This document shows, in pieces, positions 61,503-64,000 of a stretch of DNA of 64,000 bases (the first letter of the stretch is position 1; each line of letters starts with the position of its first letter). This stretch comes from JBGFRR01 sp041695045. GTDB taxonomy: Bacteria > Bacteroidota > Ignavibacteria > UBA10030. Made by a program: the position numbers and the translations under genes. Under the pieces are notes generated by a model. That model saw nothing but the letters and a program-made list of their open reading frames with translations. It was not told the DNA's origin and did no database searches. The stretch spans positions 7,482 through 71,481 of the forward strand of contig JBGFRR010000164.1 of assembly GCA_041695045.1 (NCBI GenBank). Direction: 5' to 3'.

Positions 61503-61712
61503 ATGACAAAACTATTAGAGAAAGCCGTAGAAACCATTAAGAAATTGCCTTCTACCGAGCAAGATGCAATGGCCGCTATGATTCTCGAGGAACTCGCGAC
61601 CGAAGAACGTTGGGCAAAATCCTTTGCCAATTCTCAAGAACAGCTTGCTCAACTTGCGCGAGAGGCACTTGCAGAGTATGAGAGCGGAAAAACGAAGCCG
61701 CTCAGTTTCTAA
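61503..61712 (+). CDS. Antitoxin of a type II toxin-antitoxin pair
   Basis: A 69-residue, mostly helical protein (LLEKAVETIKKLPSTEQDAM ... LATEERWAKSFANSQEQLAQ) ending KTKPLSF. This matches the small antitoxin-like proteins that precede RelE/ParE-type toxins of the kind encoded 6 bases downstream. It would bind and neutralise that toxin and repress the operon. Confidence 0.75.
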   Translation: MTKLLEKAVETIKKLPSTEQDAMAAMILEELATEERWAKSFANSQEQLAQLAREALAEYESGKTKPLSF

Positions 61713-61718
61713 GCCAAC

Positions 61719-61988
61719 ATGCATTCCACCACCACGGAGCGTTTCCGGAACGCCTTCGAACGACTACCGAGCGAGATCAAACATCAGGCACGTCGTGCAT
61801 TTAAGTTGTGGAGAGCGGATCCTTACCATCCCAGCTTACGGTTCAAACAGGTACACACAAGAGAGCCAATTTACTCTGCCAGGATCGGGCGGGGCTATAG
61901 AGCGGTCGGTGTGAAAAAAGACAACACCTTCGTTTGGTTCTGGATCAGCTCCCATTCTGAGTATGAAGAATTGATCTCTCGACTATAG
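61719..61988 (+). CDS. RelE/ParE-family toxin
   Basis: An 89-residue protein with RelE-superfamily sequence (RFRNAFERLPSEIKHQARRA, PYHPSLRFKQVH, YSARIGRGYRAVG, WFWISSHSEYEELI). Members usually cleave mRNA at the ribosome or poison gyrase; which applies here is unknown. It follows the antitoxin by 6 bases and sits in a region rich in decayed genes. Confidence 0.78.
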   Translation: MHSTTTERFRNAFERLPSEIKHQARRAFKLWRADPYHPSLRFKQVHTREPIYSARIGRGYRAVGVKKDNTFVWFWISSHSEYEELISRL

Positions 61989-61999
61989 AATCGGGAGAG

Positions 62000-62407
62000 T
62001 TACCGCGCCCTCAACGCTCTCGTCGCTCTGCCGACGCTCTTCGGGCTTACCCAGATGAACGAGCCGAACTTCCCGCCGACAGCGATGGCATCGATGGCTA
62101 TGATGTTGACCTCGGCCTTCGCGAGTTTCCGCAGTACGCCGTTCAGCGCGCCGGTCTGATCCTTTCCGGTAATCCAAAACCCCTTTCCCTCGCCAGCAAA
62201 CGCGCGTGCCCGTTTCCACAGTGCTTTTACACGGGCTGGATTCTTTGCAACGACATACAGGTCGGCCTTGCCCCCGGAGGTGGAAAAGCCCCAAAGCCCT
62301 GCAAGACCTAAATTGCGCGCTTTCAGCTCCTTCATAACTCTCAGCAGCGCTCCCGGTCTATTCTTCAATCGAGCTTTCAGGTAGCTCACTTTGCGAACGG
62401 TTGCCAT
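62000..62407 (-). CDS. ACT-domain protein
   Basis: A 135-residue protein with one or two ACT-type ligand-binding units (VSYLKARLKNRPGALLRVMK and TGKDQTGALNGVLRKLAKAE). ACT domains usually sense amino acids. No catalytic domain is attached, so it may be a stand-alone regulator. ATG 62407 is preceded by AGGAGGT at ideal spacing, which decides the start against a longer open frame to 62686. Confidence 0.8.
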   Translation of the reverse strand: MATVRKVSYLKARLKNRPGALLRVMKELKARNLGLAGLWGFSTSGGKADLYVVAKNPARVKALWKRARAFAGEGKGFWITGKDQTGALNGVLRKLAKAEVNIIAIDAIAVGGKFGSFIWVSPKSVGRATRALRAR

Positions 62408-62581
62408 ACGTACCTCCTGAGATAGGTGGAAGAACCCAGTGGCTTGCACCATAATACACAGTCCGCACGCAACTCGCAAGCCCCACCCACTTTGATTTTG
62501 CAAAGCCTTCGATGTATCTTCTTGCCAACCGGAACGGAAGACCCGCACGTTTCTCTGATTGTTTACGGACAGACCGATTGA

Positions 62582-62719
62582 GTCGAAGCGCTCAAAGCCG
62601 AGGCCGTCAAGAATGTCGACGGCATGCAGAAGCTTGTGCAGGAGATCGTCGACATGATCTTCAGCTTTGGCGAGTTGGGGTTTCATGAGTATGAGACGTC
62701 GCGCTACCTCGTCGGGATT
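62582..62719 (+). pseudogene. Fragment of an M20 amidohydrolase (AbgB-like)
   Basis: Frame beginning VEALKAEAVKNVDGMQKLVQ and running to FGELGFHEYETSRYLVGIL, the opening of AbgB-type M20 hydrolases. It follows an in-frame TGA and ends where transposase sequence begins, so it is the 5' part of a gene cut by an insertion or rearrangement. Confidence 0.65.
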
Positions 62720-63085
62720 CTCTGGGTTCTACGCACCGGAGCCCGGTGGCAAGACATGCCGGAGCACTATCCACCAGACCAAACCTGCCATCGACGATTC
62801 CAGGAATGGGCGCGTTCGGGAGCGCTATGAACAGTTCTGGAGGTCGTGGCCCGCGACGTGGAGACGCGGGGCAAGTTCAAGCTTGCCGAGTGCTTCATTG
62901 ACGCAACCTTTGTGGTGGCGAAAAAGGGGGCTCCGGTGTTGGAAAAACCAAACGGGGCAAGGGTACGAAGCTCATGGCAGTGGCAAACGGCGCTGGTCTT
63001 CCTGTCGCTGTCCACGCGACTTCTGCTAGCCCACATGAAATCACCCTTGTCGAACCAACTCTCGCCCGATGACAGATACGCGAAC
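62715..63085 (+). pseudogene. IS5-like DDE transposase remnant
   Basis: Frame 1 reads WVLRTGARWQDMPEHYPPDQ and CHRRFQEWARSG, the N-terminus of IS5-group transposases; another frame continues DVETRGKFKLAECFIDATFV with the first catalytic Asp; a third carries GTKLMAVANGAGLPVAVH and ASPHEITLVEPTLA. At least two frameshifts and loss of the C-terminal half make it dead. No inverted ends were found around it. Confidence 0.7.
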
Positions 63086-63195
63086 AATTCTTGCAAAATA
63101 CACCTACACCCTCCGGTACTGAGAACCGAAGAACATTCGGTCTTCCTCGTCTAAATATCAAAACACCGGCAAAAGGCTGAAATGCCTCCGACAGT

Positions 63196-63774
63196 ATGTC
63201 CCATCCCCGGCTGATTGAAGATGAAGAAAGGGATCTTATCAAGCGATTGCAACAAGGGGAATCGCAACCGCTCCGGCCTCTGTACGACAAATACAAGGAC
63301 AAGGTGTTCAGTCTCTGTCTGCATATGCTGGGCGATTATGAGACAGCAAAGGATTTCACTCAGCAAATTTTCTTGAAAGTTTTTACACGGGCGGGATCGT
63401 TTCACGGTCAATCGGCATTTGGAACCTGGTTGTACCGGATGTCGATGAATGAATGCCTCGACCACGTGCGACACAGGCGCCTGATTCGTTGGGTTACCTT
63501 GGAAGAACCCTCTGCACTACCCGTCCAACTTTCTACTACGATGTCACCTGACGCTACACTTGAAAAAGAACAAATCTGCAAACTTGTCCAAGATGCGGTT
63601 CAGAGCTTGAGCCCAAAACTACGGAGTGTGATTGTTTTGAAGTACGTCAATGAGTTGTCCTACGCGGACATTGCTGCTGTGCTTGGCTGCTCAATGGGAA
63701 CGGTAGCCTCTCGTCTCAACCTCGCACACAAAACGCTTGCAAAGAAGCTTGAATTTCTGAGATCAACAATTTGA
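63196..63774 (+). CDS. RNA polymerase ECF-type sigma factor
   Basis: A 192-residue sigma-70 family factor. Region 2 is LYDKYKDKVFSLCLHMLGDY ... FGTWLYRMSMNECLDHVRHR, region 4 is LSYADIAAVLGCSMGTVASR. The layout is ECF group. The next gene, starting 7 bases on, has an anti-sigma zinc motif, the usual partner. Confidence 0.92.
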   Translation: MSHPRLIEDEERDLIKRLQQGESQPLRPLYDKYKDKVFSLCLHMLGDYETAKDFTQQIFLKVFTRAGSFHGQSAFGTWLYRMSMNECLDHVRHRRLIRWVTLEEPSALPVQLSTTMSPDATLEKEQICKLVQDAVQSLSPKLRSVIVLKYVNELSYADIAAVLGCSMGTVASRLNLAHKTLAKKLEFLRSTI

Positions 63775-63781
63775 TCGATGA

Positions 63782-64000
63782 ATGATTATGAAATGGCTCA
63801 TCCAAATATCGTGCGGCCATATCACGGATAAGTTGTCCGCCTACGTCGAGAGTGAATTAACGGAAAGAGAACGGAAGTTGGTGGAAACGCACCTTCAAGA
63901 TTGCAAGAGATGCGCGAAGGATTTCGTTTTAATTCGAGACGGTATACGCCTGGCGAAGTATATCAAAGTCATTCCTGCGCCGGATTCAGTCTGGCTTGGG
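63782..64000 (+). CDS. Anti-sigma factor with zinc-finger domain (partial, runs off the window)
   Basis: The frame from ATG 63782 gives IMKWLIQISCGHITDKLSAY ... ETHLQDCKRCAKDF, the HxxxCxxC-type zinc-binding ZAS/zf-HC2 domain of anti-sigma factors. Only the first 73 codons are in the window; the membrane segment expected further on is not seen. ATG 63788 is an alternative start. Confidence 0.8.
   Translation, partial: MIMKWLIQISCGHITDKLSAYVESELTERERKLVETHLQDCKRCAKDFVLIRDGIRLAKYIKVIPAPDSVWLG

Noticed and set aside
1..64000. CRISPR array
   Set aside because: No regularly spaced direct repeats with unique spacers were seen; the repeats present are dispersed palindromes.

Overview
This 64 kb window looks like chromosomal DNA of an FCB-group bacterium, close to Ignavibacteriota, KSB1 or Bacteroidota. 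The evidence is a SusC/TonB-type receptor tail, a PorV-like protein, three secreted proteins ending in the NYPNPFNP type IX secretion (T9SS) sorting domain, DxDNDG-rich secreted proteins, and many short palindromic repeats. No taxonomic marker is complete enough to go further. Gene starts include GTG and TTG, many genes overlap by 4 bases (ATGA), and coding is dense outside a few repeat-filled gaps.

Layout. 1-21.6 kb (+) is an alpha-glucan locus. It holds the end of a TonB-dependent receptor, a large DxDNDG secreted protein, a PorV-like outer-membrane protein, a four-repeat T9SS protein, two T9SS-exported GH13 amylases, an ABC importer (binding lipoprotein, two permeases, ATPase), a lipoprotein GH13 with a GH2-like N-terminal domain, and a cytoplasmic GH57 glucanotransferase. 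21.9-25.8 kb (-) is a GH97 glucosidase with a sodium/solute symporter. Read together: polymer is cut outside, oligomers are bound and trimmed, imported by ABC transporter or Na+ symport, and remodelled inside.

25.9-31.6 kb is a mixed segment with tRNA-Glu, a four-helix-bundle protein, a MerR regulator, a frameshifted GIY-YIG gene abutting tRNA-Pro, a GroES-like protein, a bacilliredoxin, an esterase carrying a dioxygenase remnant, a Tat-signal alanine racemase and an orphan DNA methyltransferase. 31.6-43.7 kb carries NlpC/P60, DUF819, a response regulator and hybrid kinase, a RodZ-like protein, ligA, STAS, a second SSS symporter and XerD. 44-56.8 kb is amino-acid and cell-wall chemistry: DUF1611, lysA, asd, SCO1, homocysteine methyltransferase/MTHFR, then a GNAT / NSAR-type enolase / M20 / APC permease run that fits the D-to-L amino acid conversion pathway known from Geobacillus NSAR work, then a class II aldolase, ddl and a DivIC/FtsB-like protein. 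57.4-64 kb holds rarA, a multiply broken S9 peptidase, a toxin-antitoxin pair, an ACT-domain protein, fragments of an M20 hydrolase and an IS transposase, and a sigma factor with the start of its anti-sigma factor.

The most unusual content is non-coding. Three insertion events of small non-coding elements can be read from their target duplications; two hit two copies of the same repeat, so each copy is the other's empty site, and a third broke the S9 peptidase. A separate foldback element has a 4-bp duplication. Short palindromes also sit inside several genes, two of them reading PDLSG in the same frame.
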